Part shown: positions 1-8,637 of the stretch, one piece after another
Layout: every line of letters starts with the position of its first letter
Position numbering within the stretch: position 1 is the first letter of the stretch
Origin: Ideonella margarita
GTDB lineage: Bacteria > Pseudomonadota > Gammaproteobacteria > Burkholderiales > Burkholderiaceae_C
Length of the DNA stretch: 64,000 nt
Direction: 5' to 3'
Assembly: GCF_038066635.1 (NCBI RefSeq)
Contig: NZ_JBBUTI010000005.1
Location: forward strand, 310,001-374,000
Notes under the pieces: model-generated
Database searches by the model: none
Seen by the model: the letters and a program-made list of their open reading frames with translations, nothing else
What the model was told of the DNA's origin: nothing
Translations under genes and position numbers: made by a program

Positions 1-2
1 CG

Positions 3-551
3 GGGGCAATCTTCCCCACCGGGCAGCGCACCGACGTGATCGACGGCCTGCGCGTGAGCTGCATTGATGCGGCCATGCCCATCGTCATCCTCCAGGCCCG
101 CGACCTGGGCCTGAACGGCCGGGAAATGCCAGCCGAGCTCGACAGCCACCCCGGCCTGTTGCCGCGGCTGGAACAGCTGCGCCTGGAAGCCGGGCGGCGC
201 ATGGGCCTGGGTGATGTGAGCCGCAGCGTGGTGCCCAAGCTGGTGATCGCCAGCGATGGCGACGACGACCACAGCATCACCTCGCGCTACTTCACGCCCT
301 GGCGTTGCCATGCCTCGCATGCGGTGACGGGCGCCATTGCGGTGGCATCGGCCTTCGCGTTGCCAGGCACGGTCATCAGCAGCCGCGCGCTGCACAGCGG
401 CGCCCGCCTCATCAACGTGCTTCACCCGCAAGGGCGCATCGCCGTCGATGTGCACACCGAGGGTGAAGGCACGGAAGCACAGATCACCCGTGCCGCGCTG
501 GTGCGCACCGCTCGAAAGATCCTGCAGGGCGAACTTCACCTTGCCGACTGA
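3..551 (+). CDS. PrpF/GalD-family isomerase (4-oxalomesaconate tautomerase-like), 3' part only
   Basis: The reading frame is open at the left edge and gives the last 182 residues of a protein. The segment ...PTGQRTDVIDG followed by SCIDAAMPIV and, later, CHASHAVTGAIAVASA is typical of the PrpF family, which has the diaminopimelate-epimerase fold. Members include PrpF (2-methylaconitate isomerase) and GalD (4-oxalomesaconate tautomerase of gallate/protocatechuate meta-cleavage). The 'DxIDG...DAxMP' wording looks closer to GalD, but the N-terminal half that would help decide is outside the window. A TctC-type binding protein follows after 47 bases on the same strand, so the two are probably co-transcribed and may serve uptake and breakdown of an aromatic or tricarboxylic acid. 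The family is fairly sure; the substrate is not. Confidence 0.72.
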   Translation, partial: GAIFPTGQRTDVIDGLRVSCIDAAMPIVILQARDLGLNGREMPAELDSHPGLLPRLEQLRLEAGRRMGLGDVSRSVVPKLVIASDGDDDHSITSRYFTPWRCHASHAVTGAIAVASAFALPGTVISSRALHSGARLINVLHPQGRIAVDVHTEGEGTEAQITRAALVRTARKILQGELHLAD

Positions 552-598
552 GGCGGCGCCCGACGCTGCCCATCACTTCCCGAAAGACTGGAGACACC

Positions 599-1579
599 AT
601 GAAGAACACCTTGCTGGCGCGTGCTGCGCGCCTGGGCTCTGCCCTGCTCGCGGCCACCACCCTGAGCACGGCCGCACTCGCCGCCTTCCCCACCAAGACG
701 GTGACCATCGTCGTGCCCACCGCGGCCGGCGGCGGCAATGACGCCATGGCCCGCGCACTGGCGCAGAAGCTCGGACCCCTGCTGGGCCAGACCATCATCA
801 TCGACAACCGGGCTGGCGCCAACGGCGCTCTGGCCAGCGAATACGTGGCCCGCGCCACGCCCGACGGCCACACCATCCTGTTCGGCTACATCGCCACCCA
901 TGCGATGAACCCGGCGCTGCAGAAGCTGCGCTACGACCCGATCGCCGATTTCGAGCCCGTGGGCCTGGTGGGCTATTCACCGACGTTGATGGTCTCCACC
1001 TCGGCCGTGCCGATCAAGGACGTGCGTGACCTGCTCGGCCAGCTCAAGGCCAAGCCTGATCTGTACGCCTACGCCTCGGCCGGCAATGGCACGGCGCCGC
1101 ACTTCGCGGCCGAGCTGTTCCAGCTGAACGCCGGTGTGCGCATGGTGGGCGTGCCCTACAAGGGCTCGGCCCCGGCCATCAGCGACACCATCGGCGGCCA
1201 GACCCAGGTGATGTTCCCGAGCCTCTTCACCGCCCTGCCGCATGTGAAGTCCGGCAAGCTGAAGGCGCTGGCGGTGGCGGGCAGCAAGCGCTCCACCCTG
1301 ATGCCGGACGTGCCCACGTTGAAAGAGCTGGGGGTGGATGGTGTGGATGTGCAGCAGTGGTACGGCCTGTTCGTGCCAGCCAAGACGCCCAAGCCCGTGA
1401 TCGATCAGATCAACAAGGCGATGAACCAGGTGCTCAACGAGAAGGACATGATCAAGCGCATCGAGGACCACGGCACGGACGTGGAAACCAGCACGCCTGA
1501 GGAATTCGGAAAGCTCGTCCGCGGTGAGCTGACGAAGTGGAAGAGCGTGGTCGCCCGCGCCAAGTTGACGGCCGACTGA
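599..1579 (+). CDS. Bug/TctC-family periplasmic solute-binding protein
   Basis: A 326-residue tripartite tricarboxylate transporter receptor. A signal peptide occupies about residues 1-28 (basic start, hydrophobic core, AALA cleavage region). The mature start AFPTKTVTIVVPTAAGGGNDAMAR is the family's standard opening, with the ligand-contacting PTAAGGGND loop; RAGANGALAS and VGVPYKGSAPA are further family blocks. Length is normal for Bug proteins. These proteins bind carboxylates in the periplasm; Burkholderiales hold dozens and most work without an adjacent TctAB permease, as here. The start ATG follows CTGGAGACACC, an acceptable ribosome site. It lies 47 bases after the PrpF-type gene and is followed by a strong terminator, so the two form the end of a transcription unit. 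The ligand cannot be read from sequence. Confidence 0.9.
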   Translation: MKNTLLARAARLGSALLAATTLSTAALAAFPTKTVTIVVPTAAGGGNDAMARALAQKLGPLLGQTIIIDNRAGANGALASEYVARATPDGHTILFGYIATHAMNPALQKLRYDPIADFEPVGLVGYSPTLMVSTSAVPIKDVRDLLGQLKAKPDLYAYASAGNGTAPHFAAELFQLNAGVRMVGVPYKGSAPAISDTIGGQTQVMFPSLFTALPHVKSGKLKALAVAGSKRSTLMPDVPTLKELGVDGVDVQQWYGLFVPAKTPKPVIDQINKAMNQVLNEKDMIKRIEDHGTDVETSTPEEFGKLVRGELTKWKSVVARAKLTAD

Positions 1580-1588
1580 CTTGCGGCC

Positions 1589-1656
1589 GCCCGGGCCTGC
1601 CAGCTTGTCTCCCATACGTCGGGGGCGGGGTCTGCTGGCAGGCACGGGCTTTTTCT
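1589..1656 (+). terminator. Rho-independent terminator after the Bug gene
   Basis: An inverted repeat with arms gcctgccagc (1595-1604) and gctggcaggc (1634-1643) is extended outward across one mismatch by gcccg/cgggc (1589-1593 and 1645-1649). The stem is directly followed by tttttcttgtt. The loop of 29 bases is long but can fold further. It starts 9 bases after the stop codon. Confidence 0.8.
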
Positions 1657-1718
1657 TGTTGCTGCCGACTGGGGGAAAGAACAAGCCCTTCAACACCGGC
1701 AGCCTGGGGCGGGCTTTC

Positions 1719-1724
1719 TACAAT
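1719..1724 (+). promoter_or_regulatory. Candidate -10 box before the radical SAM gene
   Basis: TACAAT lies 32 bases before the ATG at 1757 and after the terminator of the preceding unit. I see no good -35 hexamer at 16-18 bases upstream, so this is a position-based guess. Confidence 0.35.
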
Positions 1725-1756
1725 GGGCGCCTTCCCCTGCTGCCTCCGGCTTGCCC

Positions 1757-3676
1757 ATGTCTTCACCGTTCCGCGTGCTGAGCGTCATTCCGCCCATGAC
1801 GCAGCTCAACACGCCCTACCCGTCCACCGCCTACCTGACCGGCTTCCTGCGTTCGCGCGGGGTCGATGCCGTGCAGGAAGACCTCGCGCTGGCGCTGGTG
1901 CTGGAGCTGCTGTCGCCGGACGGGCTGGACCAGGTTCGTGAAGTGGCCGAGCAGCTGCCACCGGCCATGCACACCGCGCAGGTCATCCAGTTCCTGAGCG
2001 AGTTTCCACGCTACCGCCACAGCATCGCCGCCGTCATCCGCTTCCTGCAAGGGGCCGACGCCACGCTGGCCCACCGCATCAATACCCGGCAGTTCCTGCC
2101 CGAAGGTGCGCGCTTTCGCAGCCTGGACGCCTACGACGACGCAGACGGCGGCGACCCGCTCGCCTGGGCCTTTGGCGCTCTGGGCCTGCAAGACCGCGCC
2201 CGCCATCTGGCCACGCTGTACCTGAACGACCTGGCCGATGTGCTGCGCGACGCGATCGATCCGCGCTTCGAGTTCGTGCGCTACGCCGAGCAGTTGGCCA
2301 CCAGCCAGCCCCACTTTGACCCGCTGGCCGCCGCGCTGGCCGCACCGCACAACCTGGTCGACAGTACGCTGGCCCGCCTGACGGCAGACATGCTGCAGCG
2401 CCACAAGCCCCATCTGCTGCTGCTCTCGGTGCCCTTCCCCGGCGCCATGTATGCGGCACTGCGCATTGCCCAGGCAGCCAAGGCATTGCGTCCTGACCTG
2501 CCGATCGCGCTGGGCGGGGGCTTCGTGAACACCGAACTGCGCGATCTGGCCGAGCCGCGCCTGTTCGACTTCGTGGATTTCGTGACGCTGGATGCCGGTG
2601 AGCGCCCGCTGCTGGCCTTGATGGAGCATGTGCAGGGCCAGCGCTCACAGCAGCGCCTAGTGCGCACCTTCGTGCGCGACGTACAGACCCACGCGGTGCG
2701 CTACGTCAACATGATGGAAGCCGACGTGGCTTTCGCCGAGGTGGGCACGCCCACCTGGGACGGGCTGCCGCTGCACAAGTACCTGTCGCTGCTCGACATG
2801 CTCAACCCGATGAACCGGCTGTGGAGCGACGGGCGCTGGAACAAGCTCACCGTGGCGCACGGCTGCTACTGGAAGAAGTGCAGCTTCTGCGACGTGAGCC
2901 TGGACTACATCTCACGCTACGAAGGCGCCTCGGCCACCGTACTGGTCGACCGCATCGAAGCCATCGTGAAAGAAACCGGCCAGACGGGCTTCCACTTCGT
3001 TGATGAAGCCGCGCCGCCGAAGGCACTGAAGGCCCTGGCCGAAGAGCTGATCCGCCGGCAGGTGCACATCTCGTGGTGGGGCAACATCCGCTTCGAGAAG
3101 ACCTTCACGCCGGCCCTGTGCCAGCTGCTCGCCGACAGCGGCTGCGTGGCCATTTCGGGCGGGCTGGAAGTGGCCTCTGACCGCTTGCTGGCGCTGATGA
3201 AAAAGGGCGTGTCGGTGGACCAGGTGGCGCGCGTCACCAAGGGCTTTGCCGATGCCGGCGTGCTGGTGCATGCCTACCTGATGTACGGCTTCCCGACCCA
3301 GACGCTGCAAGACACGGTGGACGCCCTGGAATACGTGCGCCAGCTGTTCGACAACGGCTGCATCCACAGCGGCTTCTTCCACCGTTTTGCCTGCACGGTG
3401 CACTCACCCGTGGGCCAGTCACCGGCCGACTACGGCATCGAGTTGCTGCCCTTGCCGGACGGCAAGTTCGCGAAGAACGACGTGGGCTTTGTCGACCCCA
3501 CCGGCACCGACCACAACGCGCTCGGCATCGGCCTGAAGAAGGCCATCTACAACTTCATGCACGGCGTGATGGTGGAGGAGGACGTGCGCAGCTGGTTCAG
3601 CCACCTGCCGGTGAAGGTGCCCCGCCCGACCGTGGGCCGGCAACGCATTGCCAAGGCGCTGACGCAGGCGGCTTGA
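1757..3676 (+). CDS. Radical SAM protein with N-terminal B12-binding-like domain, function unknown
   Basis: A 639-residue protein. The N-terminal half has the look of the Rossmann-like cobalamin-binding domain found in many radical SAM enzymes (LLLLSVPFPGAMYAALRIA..., ALGGGFVNTEL), but I see no DxHxxG cobalamin-ligand motif. The radical SAM domain begins at about residue 365: AHGCYWKKCSFCD places cysteines at 370, 375 and 378, a C-x4-C-x2-C spacing instead of the classic C-x3-C-x2-C. Later blocks such as SGGLEVASDRLLALMKKG and YLMYGFPTQT fit the SAM barrel. I use the ATG at 1757; a TTG two codons earlier is also in frame. It stands alone between a terminator and a convergent gene. The substrate is unknown; lipid, cofactor or natural-product modification are all possible. 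Confidence 0.85.
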   Translation: MSSPFRVLSVIPPMTQLNTPYPSTAYLTGFLRSRGVDAVQEDLALALVLELLSPDGLDQVREVAEQLPPAMHTAQVIQFLSEFPRYRHSIAAVIRFLQGADATLAHRINTRQFLPEGARFRSLDAYDDADGGDPLAWAFGALGLQDRARHLATLYLNDLADVLRDAIDPRFEFVRYAEQLATSQPHFDPLAAALAAPHNLVDSTLARLTADMLQRHKPHLLLLSVPFPGAMYAALRIAQAAKALRPDLPIALGGGFVNTELRDLAEPRLFDFVDFVTLDAGERPLLALMEHVQGQRSQQRLVRTFVRDVQTHAVRYVNMMEADVAFAEVGTPTWDGLPLHKYLSLLDMLNPMNRLWSDGRWNKLTVAHGCYWKKCSFCDVSLDYISRYEGASATVLVDRIEAIVKETGQTGFHFVDEAAPPKALKALAEELIRRQVHISWWGNIRFEKTFTPALCQLLADSGCVAISGGLEVASDRLLALMKKGVSVDQVARVTKGFADAGVLVHAYLMYGFPTQTLQDTVDALEYVRQLFDNGCIHSGFFHRFACTVHSPVGQSPADYGIELLPLPDGKFAKNDVGFVDPTGTDHNALGIGLKKAIYNFMHGVMVEEDVRSWFSHLPVKVPRPTVGRQRIAKALTQAA

Positions 3677-3695
3677 AGGCGGTGCTGCGGGCCGT

Positions 3696-4304
3696 TCAGG
3701 CCGCCTGCGCCGCATCGCGCAGCCAGGTGCGCGTGTTCGAGACTTCGATGCCCGCCATGCCGGCGTGCCACTGGTCGTTCTGCACTGCCAGCCATTCCCG
3801 CCCCAGTCGGCGCGCCCCGCGGTGGTCAAACAACACCACCATCGAGCCCTGCAGCAGCGGCGCGGTCAGGCGGGCAAAGCCCTCGCTGCGCACCAGCGCG
3901 GCAGCCTGATCGGCGCTCAGACCGCTGAGCATGTCGCGCAGCAGGCGGGCCAGCATGGCGGTGTCGCTCAGGCTGGGGTCTTCAGGGGCGAGGTGGTCGA
4001 TGCTGCCGTTGTGCATCAGCAGCATCCGGCGGCCATCGCCCCAGTCGTTCACCACGTAGGGGTGGGCCATGTCTTGCGTGACATGGCCATAGGTGGCCTT
4101 GCGCAAGTGCAGAAACACCTCGCCCGACTCCGGCAGCGCATCGTTGTGGCGCAGCAGATCAACCAGCCGCATGCCCTTGGCCCAGACGGGTTGGCCCGCC
4201 TCCAGGAAGAAAGTGCCCCAGCCGTCGCAGTTGTGCTGCCAGGCGTTGGTCAAAAATGCATTGCAGATGCGGCGACCGGCGGGCTTCTTGATGATCAGGC
4301 ACAT
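3696..4304 (-). CDS. Class II glutamine amidotransferase-like protein
   Basis: A 202-residue protein starting MCLIIKKPAG. In class II (Ntn) amidotransferases the cysteine after the initiator methionine becomes the N-terminal nucleophile once Met is removed; Cys2 is present here, which is why I place the start at 4304 although the frame is open for another 42 codons upstream. Further family marks are NCDGWGTFF, HLRKATYGHV (residues that position the glutamine side chain) and LLMHNGSI. No second catalytic domain is fused, so this is a stand-alone amidase whose ammonia acceptor, if any, is unknown; similar short proteins occur in phages and in many proteobacteria. I see no clear ribosome site. 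It converges on the radical SAM gene with a 19-base gap and diverges from gshA. Confidence 0.78.
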   Translation of the reverse strand: MCLIIKKPAGRRICNAFLTNAWQHNCDGWGTFFLEAGQPVWAKGMRLVDLLRHNDALPESGEVFLHLRKATYGHVTQDMAHPYVVNDWGDGRRMLLMHNGSIDHLAPEDPSLSDTAMLARLLRDMLSGLSADQAAALVRSEGFARLTAPLLQGSMVVLFDHRGARRLGREWLAVQNDQWHAGMAGIEVSNTRTWLRDAAQAA

Positions 4305-4452
4305 GTGGAAGGAGCAACAGTGGCGAATTTGAGGGCAGGGAAAGCAAAATGCGCGCCCGGCACGTTCAGTGTGAGGCGCAGCGCCTCCTTCTTTCGACGG
4401 AACAGCAGGTGAGTTGGGCGGCAAATCCACATGTCATGCAGACACAGCAAAA

Positions 4453-6099
4453 ATGCCGTCCAATCACGCCTCTGACGCTGAACAACCCTACAACGCGGCA
4501 ACCGGCCAGCCCGCTGACCGGCCAAGACAACTCATCACCTGGGAGACGGGCTTGACCCTCTTGAACCAACGCCTGACAGCCATTTCCGATCAACGCCTGC
4601 GCGAGATGCGCCGGGGCGTGGAAAAGGAAAGCCTGCGCAGCCAAGCCGACGGGCGCCTGGCGTTCACGCCGCACCCGCGTGCGTTGGGATCGGCCCTGAC
4701 GCACCCGCACATCACGACCGACTTCTGTGAATCGCAGGTCGAGCTCGTCACCGGCGCCCACACCACTGTTGCGGCCTGCATGGCCGAACTGACCGAGCTG
4801 CACCAGGCCACCGCTCGCGCCATCGGCGGTGAACAGCTGTGGGTGTCGAGCATGCCCTGCGCCCTGCCCGCTGACGGCGAGATTCCACTGGGCCAGTACG
4901 GCAACGCCCACATCGGCCAGACCAAGACCGTGTACCGCCGTGGCCTGGGCCACCGCTACGGCCGGCGCATGCAGACCATCTCGGGCATCCACTACAACTG
5001 GTCGCTGCCGGGTCTGAACAACGACGATTACTTCAACCTGATCCGCAACTTCCGCCGGCACTCGTTCCTGCTGCTGCTGCTGTTCGGAGCCTCGCCCGCT
5101 GTCGGCAAGTGCTTCGTGGACGGCCTGCCGCATGAGCTGACGCCGCTGGGCGCCGACACGCTGCACCGCCCGCACGGCACCTCGCTGCGCATGGGCCGAC
5201 TCGGTTACCAGAGCGATGCGCAAGCCTCGCTGGCCGTGAGCTACAACGGCCTGGAGGGCTACGGCCACTCACTCGAAGACGCCCTGACCCGCCCCTGGCC
5301 GGCCTACGAGGCCATCGGCCTGCAGAACGCCAGCGGCGAGTACCAGCAGCTCTCGACCAGCCTGCTGCAGATCGAGAACGAGTTCTACGGCACGATCCGG
5401 CCGAAGCGCACCATCCGCTCGGGTGAGCGCCCGCTGCACGCGCTGCGTGAGCGCGGCGTGGAGTACGTGGAAGTGCGCTGCATGGACCTGAACCCGTTCA
5501 TCGACACCGGCATCGATGCGGCCACGGCCCGTTTCATCGACGTCTTCCTGATGCACTGTCTGCTTTCAGACAGCCCGCCCGATTCGCCTGCTGAAATTGC
5601 AGCACTGGGCCGCAACCAGCACCGCACAGCCGAACATGGCCGCCAGCCGGGGTTGATGCTCGAGCGCCATGGCCAGCAGGTGTCGATCACCGACTGGGCG
5701 CTGGAGTTGATTGACGCCTGCGCGCCGATTGCCCAGCGGCTCGATGCGCTGGAAGACGGGCATGGCCACGCCGACACGCTGGCCGCGGCGCGCGCAGCGG
5801 TGCTGGCGCCGCACACCTTGCCCTCGGCCCGCGTGCTGGACGATCTGGTCGCGCATGGCGGCAGCTTCGTGGGCGCCGTGCGCGCTCGCTCGGCTGGTGT
5901 GCAGGCAGCCTTGCTGGGCCTGCCTGTATCGGTTGAACAGGAAACGCAATGGGCCGCAGAAGCGGCCCAATCACTGGCGGAACAAGCCCGGCTGGAAGCA
6001 GCTCAAGCCGCAGGCGGCCAGAGCTTCACCGAGTTCCTGAACGACTACCTGGCGACGGAAGGCCTGAGCCCCCGCAGCCAGGATCACGTACCGGCCTGA
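4453..6099 (+). CDS. gshA: Glutamate-cysteine ligase GshA
   Basis: A 548-residue protein of the proteobacterial GshA type, which joins glutamate and cysteine using ATP as the first step of glutathione synthesis in the cytoplasm. Diagnostic blocks are RRGVEKESLR near the start, TTDFCESQVELVTG, the long WVSSMPCALP segment, GQYGNAHIGQTKTVYRRGLGHRYGRRMQ (cited here as a landmark only in part: GQYG, KTVYRRGL) and EYVEVRCMDLNPF. Length is a little over the E. coli enzyme because of about 40 extra N-terminal residues. The ATG at 4453 is used; a TTG 13 codons upstream is less likely. The partner gene gshB is not in the window. The stop codon sits inside a palindrome shared with the stop of the convergent chemoreceptor gene. 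Confidence 0.93.
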   Translation: MPSNHASDAEQPYNAATGQPADRPRQLITWETGLTLLNQRLTAISDQRLREMRRGVEKESLRSQADGRLAFTPHPRALGSALTHPHITTDFCESQVELVTGAHTTVAACMAELTELHQATARAIGGEQLWVSSMPCALPADGEIPLGQYGNAHIGQTKTVYRRGLGHRYGRRMQTISGIHYNWSLPGLNNDDYFNLIRNFRRHSFLLLLLFGASPAVGKCFVDGLPHELTPLGADTLHRPHGTSLRMGRLGYQSDAQASLAVSYNGLEGYGHSLEDALTRPWPAYEAIGLQNASGEYQQLSTSLLQIENEFYGTIRPKRTIRSGERPLHALRERGVEYVEVRCMDLNPFIDTGIDAATARFIDVFLMHCLLSDSPPDSPAEIAALGRNQHRTAEHGRQPGLMLERHGQQVSITDWALELIDACAPIAQRLDALEDGHGHADTLAAARAAVLAPHTLPSARVLDDLVAHGGSFVGAVRARSAGVQAALLGLPVSVEQETQWAAEAAQSLAEQARLEAAQAAGGQSFTEFLNDYLATEGLSPRSQDHVPA

Positions 6100-6114
6100 G
6101 CCGGCACCGGCTCA
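6097..6114. repeat. Palindrome spanning the two convergent stop codons
   Basis: tgagccgg (6097-6104) and ccggctca (6107-6114) form a perfect inverted repeat. The first three bases are the gshA stop and the last three are the complement of the chemoreceptor stop. It may act as a shared hairpin terminator, though there is no T run on either strand. Confidence 0.5.
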
Positions 6115-7686
6115 CAGCCGGAATACCGAGACGGCATGCACCAGGTCAGTGGCCTGGTGCTTCAGGCTCTCGGCGGCGGCAGCGCTCTGCTCCACCAATG
6201 CGGCGTTCTGCTGCGTGGCCTGGTCCATCTGGGTCACGGCCTCACCCACCTGGCGCACGCCGGAGCTCTGCTCCACGCTGGCGGCGCTGATCTGGTTGAC
6301 GATCTCCGACACACGCTGGATCGAGGTCACGACCTCGGACATCGTTTCGCCGGCTTCGTCGACCTGGCGGGTGCCCGCCTCGACCTTCTCCACGCTGGCG
6401 GCGATCAACTGCTTGATCTCGCGAGCAGCTTCGGCTGAGCGCTGGGCAAGGGTACGCACCTCACCGGCCACCACGGCAAAACCACGGCCCTGCTCACCGG
6501 CACGAGCGGCTTCCACGGCAGCGTTCAGCGCCAGGATATTTGTCTGGAAGGCGATGCCGTCGATCACGCCCGTGATGTCGGCGATGCGCTTGGAGCTGTT
6601 GTTGATCTCGCGCATGGTGCCCACCACCTGCGCCACCACCTCGCCACCACGCAGGGCGACATCGCTGGCACTGCGGGCCAATGTGTCGGCCTGGCGGGCG
6701 TTGTCGGCGTTCTGGGTCACAGTGCTGCCCAGCTCTTCCATCGACGCGGCGGTTTGCTCCAGCGCGCTGGCTTGCTGCTCGGTACGAGCCGACAGGTCGC
6801 TGTTGCCGCTGGCGATTTCAGCGCTGGCTGTGGCCACCTGCTCGGAGCCTTCACGCACCTGGCGCACCACCTGGCCCAGGCTGGACTGCATGTTGGCCAG
6901 CGCGGCCATCAGGCTGTTCTTGTCGCCAGTGCGCAGCGTGATGGGGGTGCTCAAGTCACCGCCCGACACGGCACGGGCCAGCACCACGGCCTGGCGGGGT
7001 TCACCACCCAGCTGGCGCAGCAGGCTGCGGGTGATCAACACGGCCAGCAGCACGCCAATCGTCAGGCTGGCTGCCACGAGGCCCAGCAGCACCAGACGTG
7101 ATTTGGCAAACACCGCGGCGGCTTGCTCGGCGGTCGCATCAGCGCCGGCAAAGGCGAACGCGGTTACCTTGTCCAGCGCATGAATGGAGTCGTCAGCCCC
7201 CATCTGACCAGCGCCGTCACCGATGTCCTTGGCGTCGTCCATCTTGCCTTCGCGGGCCAGCGCGGAGACCTTGGCGTGGACCGTCATGTAGGCCGCCCAG
7301 GCCTTTTCCATCTTGGCCAGCAGCTCGGCTTCTTCGTCACCACGCGGCAAGGCCTTGTAGCTGGCCAGGTGCTTCGCGGCGTCGGCCGCGGAAGCCTTGA
7401 TCTTGTCTTCGTACTCGGCCACGTAGGACGCATCGGCCGCACTGGCGAGCTTCACTTCGTAGGCGCGGGTATCCAGCATCGCCGCCCGCGTGTTCGCCAG
7501 GTGGCCCGCCGCCGGCAGCCACTTGGCTGCCAGTTCATGGGACGCGGCATTGACCTGGCCAAGGGCCAGCGTGGCCACACCGCCGAGCACGGCGGTCAAC
7601 AGCAGCACGATGGCGAAGGCGAAGGTCAGCTGGCTGCCGACACGCAGGCCGGACCAGAAACTTGAAATCTTTTGAATTGCAGTCAT
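6112..7686 (-). CDS. Methyl-accepting chemotaxis protein
   Basis: A 524-residue chemoreceptor. One membrane segment lies near residues 18-42 (LTFAFAIVLLLTAVLGGVATLALG) and a second near 195-217, enclosing a periplasmic helical sensor of the four-helix-bundle type with many Ala/Lys/Glu residues. A HAMP linker follows (RSLLRQLGGEPRQAVVLARAVSGGDLS), then a long coiled-coil signalling domain with the conserved tip EAARAGEQGRGFAVVAGEVR at about residues 385-405. The ligand is unknown. The gene for a secreted single-Cache protein ends 97 bases upstream on the same strand, and joint transcription is likely. No C-terminal CheR-binding pentapeptide of the NWETF kind is present; the protein ends in ...VHAVSVFRL. 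Confidence 0.93.
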   Translation of the reverse strand: MTAIQKISSFWSGLRVGSQLTFAFAIVLLLTAVLGGVATLALGQVNAASHELAAKWLPAAGHLANTRAAMLDTRAYEVKLASAADASYVAEYEDKIKASAADAAKHLASYKALPRGDEEAELLAKMEKAWAAYMTVHAKVSALAREGKMDDAKDIGDGAGQMGADDSIHALDKVTAFAFAGADATAEQAAAVFAKSRLVLLGLVAASLTIGVLLAVLITRSLLRQLGGEPRQAVVLARAVSGGDLSTPITLRTGDKNSLMAALANMQSSLGQVVRQVREGSEQVATASAEIASGNSDLSARTEQQASALEQTAASMEELGSTVTQNADNARQADTLARSASDVALRGGEVVAQVVGTMREINNSSKRIADITGVIDGIAFQTNILALNAAVEAARAGEQGRGFAVVAGEVRTLAQRSAEAAREIKQLIAASVEKVEAGTRQVDEAGETMSEVVTSIQRVSEIVNQISAASVEQSSGVRQVGEAVTQMDQATQQNAALVEQSAAAAESLKHQATDLVHAVSVFRL

Positions 7687-7783
7687 GGCAGATGCCCCTC
7701 AAGGACATTCCAGTTCAAGGAGCGCCAGCAGCCGGTGCGGCCGCTGCAGCGCAAGCGGGCGACCTTGTGGGCCGCCGCCAACA

Positions 7784-8272
7784 TCACTTCTTGAAGCCGA
7801 CGTACGTCACGCCGATGACCTTGCCACCTGCATCCTTGATGGGGCTGTAGCAAGCCGCAAACGGGGTACCCAGCACATCCACGTCGCCGCAGAAATCAGT
7901 GCCCTTGCTCACGGCCTCATAGGCCTTGGCCTTGGCCAGCGGGGTGCCCACACCGCGCTTGCCTTCCGGCGTCAGCACGTTGGTGCTGACGCGGATGAAA
8001 TCGTCACCGTCCTTCACGAACACGGTGGCGGTGGCGCCCGACGACTTCTTGATCTCGTCGACGACGTCGTAGTTGTTGTTGATCTTGCGAGCGCCGAAGA
8101 AGATGGCCGGCACTTGCTTGTCGCCGGCCTTGTCGGTGCCGTCCAGCTTGGGGGCACCGATCTTGGCCAGACGCTCATTCAGCGCGGTGATGGTGGCCTT
8201 GGGGTCATCGGCAGCATGGGCGGCGCCGAACAGGGCTAGCGTCAGGGCGGCGGCGGTGAACAGTGGCTTCAT
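7784..8272 (-). CDS. Secreted single Cache-domain protein
   Basis: A 162-residue protein with a clean signal peptide (residues 1-20, cleaved after GAAHA). The mature part has the short Cache fold: KINNNYDVVDEIKKSSGATATVFVKDGDDFIRVSTNV, then CYSPIKDAGGKVIGVTYVGFKK at the C terminus, matching the PAS-like sensor half found outside the membrane in many chemoreceptors and kinases. Here it is free in the periplasm with no membrane anchor or output domain. The downstream chemoreceptor gene (97 bases away, same strand) has a different, helical sensor, so the Cache protein may deliver a ligand to it or act with another receptor. That link is inferred from position only. Confidence 0.82.
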   Translation of the reverse strand: MKPLFTAAALTLALFGAAHAADDPKATITALNERLAKIGAPKLDGTDKAGDKQVPAIFFGARKINNNYDVVDEIKKSSGATATVFVKDGDDFIRVSTNVLTPEGKRGVGTPLAKAKAYEAVSKGTDFCGDVDVLGTPFAACYSPIKDAGGKVIGVTYVGFKK

Positions 8273-8637
8273 GGTGTGTCCTTGGGTTCAGATTGAAGGA
8301 TCGGAGGGCGACGCGAAGGTCGACGACAAGACGCTGCGAACTACCAGGCAGCCTTCTTGTTACATCGACATGGTCTGCCATTCGTGGACCTATCAATTCG
8401 TGAAATAACTGGCATTTCAGGCCGCAGACAACCTGACACAGATCAAGGTCGGCCATCAAAGCACCCGAATGCAGCAAGGTCTGCCGACTCCGTCACAGAC
8501 CAGTCACGGCCACACGCGTACACTTCGTTTTGCGGGTTAACCCTAATCCGACAAACAGACCGGGCCACCACCTACCGTGGATGAGCACCGGCGAGATTCA
8601 GCCGCTGAACCGGCGGCCTCCGCACCGTAAGAACACC
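8273..8637. other. Intergenic region between divergent Cache and DUF3563 genes
   Basis: This 365-base gap must hold two divergent promoters. On the plus strand I see a possible -10 box TACACT at 8519-8524 and, just after it, a 10-bp palindrome gggttaaccc at 8534-8543; gtcac is repeated at 8492-8496 and 8503-8507. No -35 box stands out on either strand, and no reading frame or RNA structure convinced me. Confidence 0.4.
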
